Positions 63,275 through 64,000 of a stretch of DNA of 64,000 nucleotides are shown piece after piece. Source of the DNA: Acidimicrobiaceae bacterium. GTDB lineage: Bacteria > Actinomycetota > Acidimicrobiia > Acidimicrobiales > RAAP-2. Each line of letters starts with the position of its first letter. Position 1 is the stretch's first letter. The notes under the pieces are model-generated. The model saw only the letters and a program-made list of their open reading frames with translations. It was not told the origin of the DNA and made no database searches. Location of the stretch: the NCBI GenBank assembly GCA_947372925.1, contig CANBVQ010000002.1:1-64000 (forward strand), written 5' to 3'. The translations under genes were made by a program, and so were the position numbers.

Positions 63275-64000
<726 letters not shown>

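Overview
A 64 kb window of a moderately high-GC actinobacterial chromosome, almost entirely core genes. The class is probably Acidimicrobiia-like, inferred from synteny, the mIHF gene and 16S features; not verified. Contents from left to right: a very AT-rich edge (1-~400); a complete rRNA operon on the minus strand (5S 422-541, 23S ~665-3735, 16S ~4052-5578) with no tRNA in the spacer; an arg cluster (argC-B-F-R-G-H); an EamA/DMT transporter; pheST, SpoU, rplT, rpmI and infC; ribH, ribBA, ribD; rpe, fmt, def, priA, metK, coaBC, rpoZ, gmk, mihF; the pyr operon (pyrF, D, carB, carA, C, B, R); a heme-copper oxidase cassette (CoxIII, CoxI, CoxII, a cupredoxin, CtaG, a membrane-SCO fusion); nusB, efp, aroQ, B, K, C; nfuA, tyrS, ccdA; menaquinone genes (menD, H, A, B, E); a sulfatase, an SDR, a NYN-like protein, bioY and a truncated DUF255 gene. 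I found no CRISPR array, prophage, transposon, tRNA or recognisable defence system. The points most worth checking are: (1) the oxidase cassette sitting exactly between nusB and pyrR, with a CoxI that lacks the K-channel lysine, a degenerate CuA-like cupredoxin and a membrane-SCO fusion; (2) a perfect PyrR-binding hairpin abutting the pyrR Shine-Dalgarno; (3) two palindromes covering the argC/transporter divergent promoter; (4) a TANNNT element 6-7 nt before the start codon of about eleven transcription-unit heads, pointing to leaderless mRNAs; (5) an AUU/AUC start on infC; and (6) missing argJ, argD, riboflavin synthase and pyrK in otherwise conserved operons. All calls come from reading the sequence; no database searches were run.
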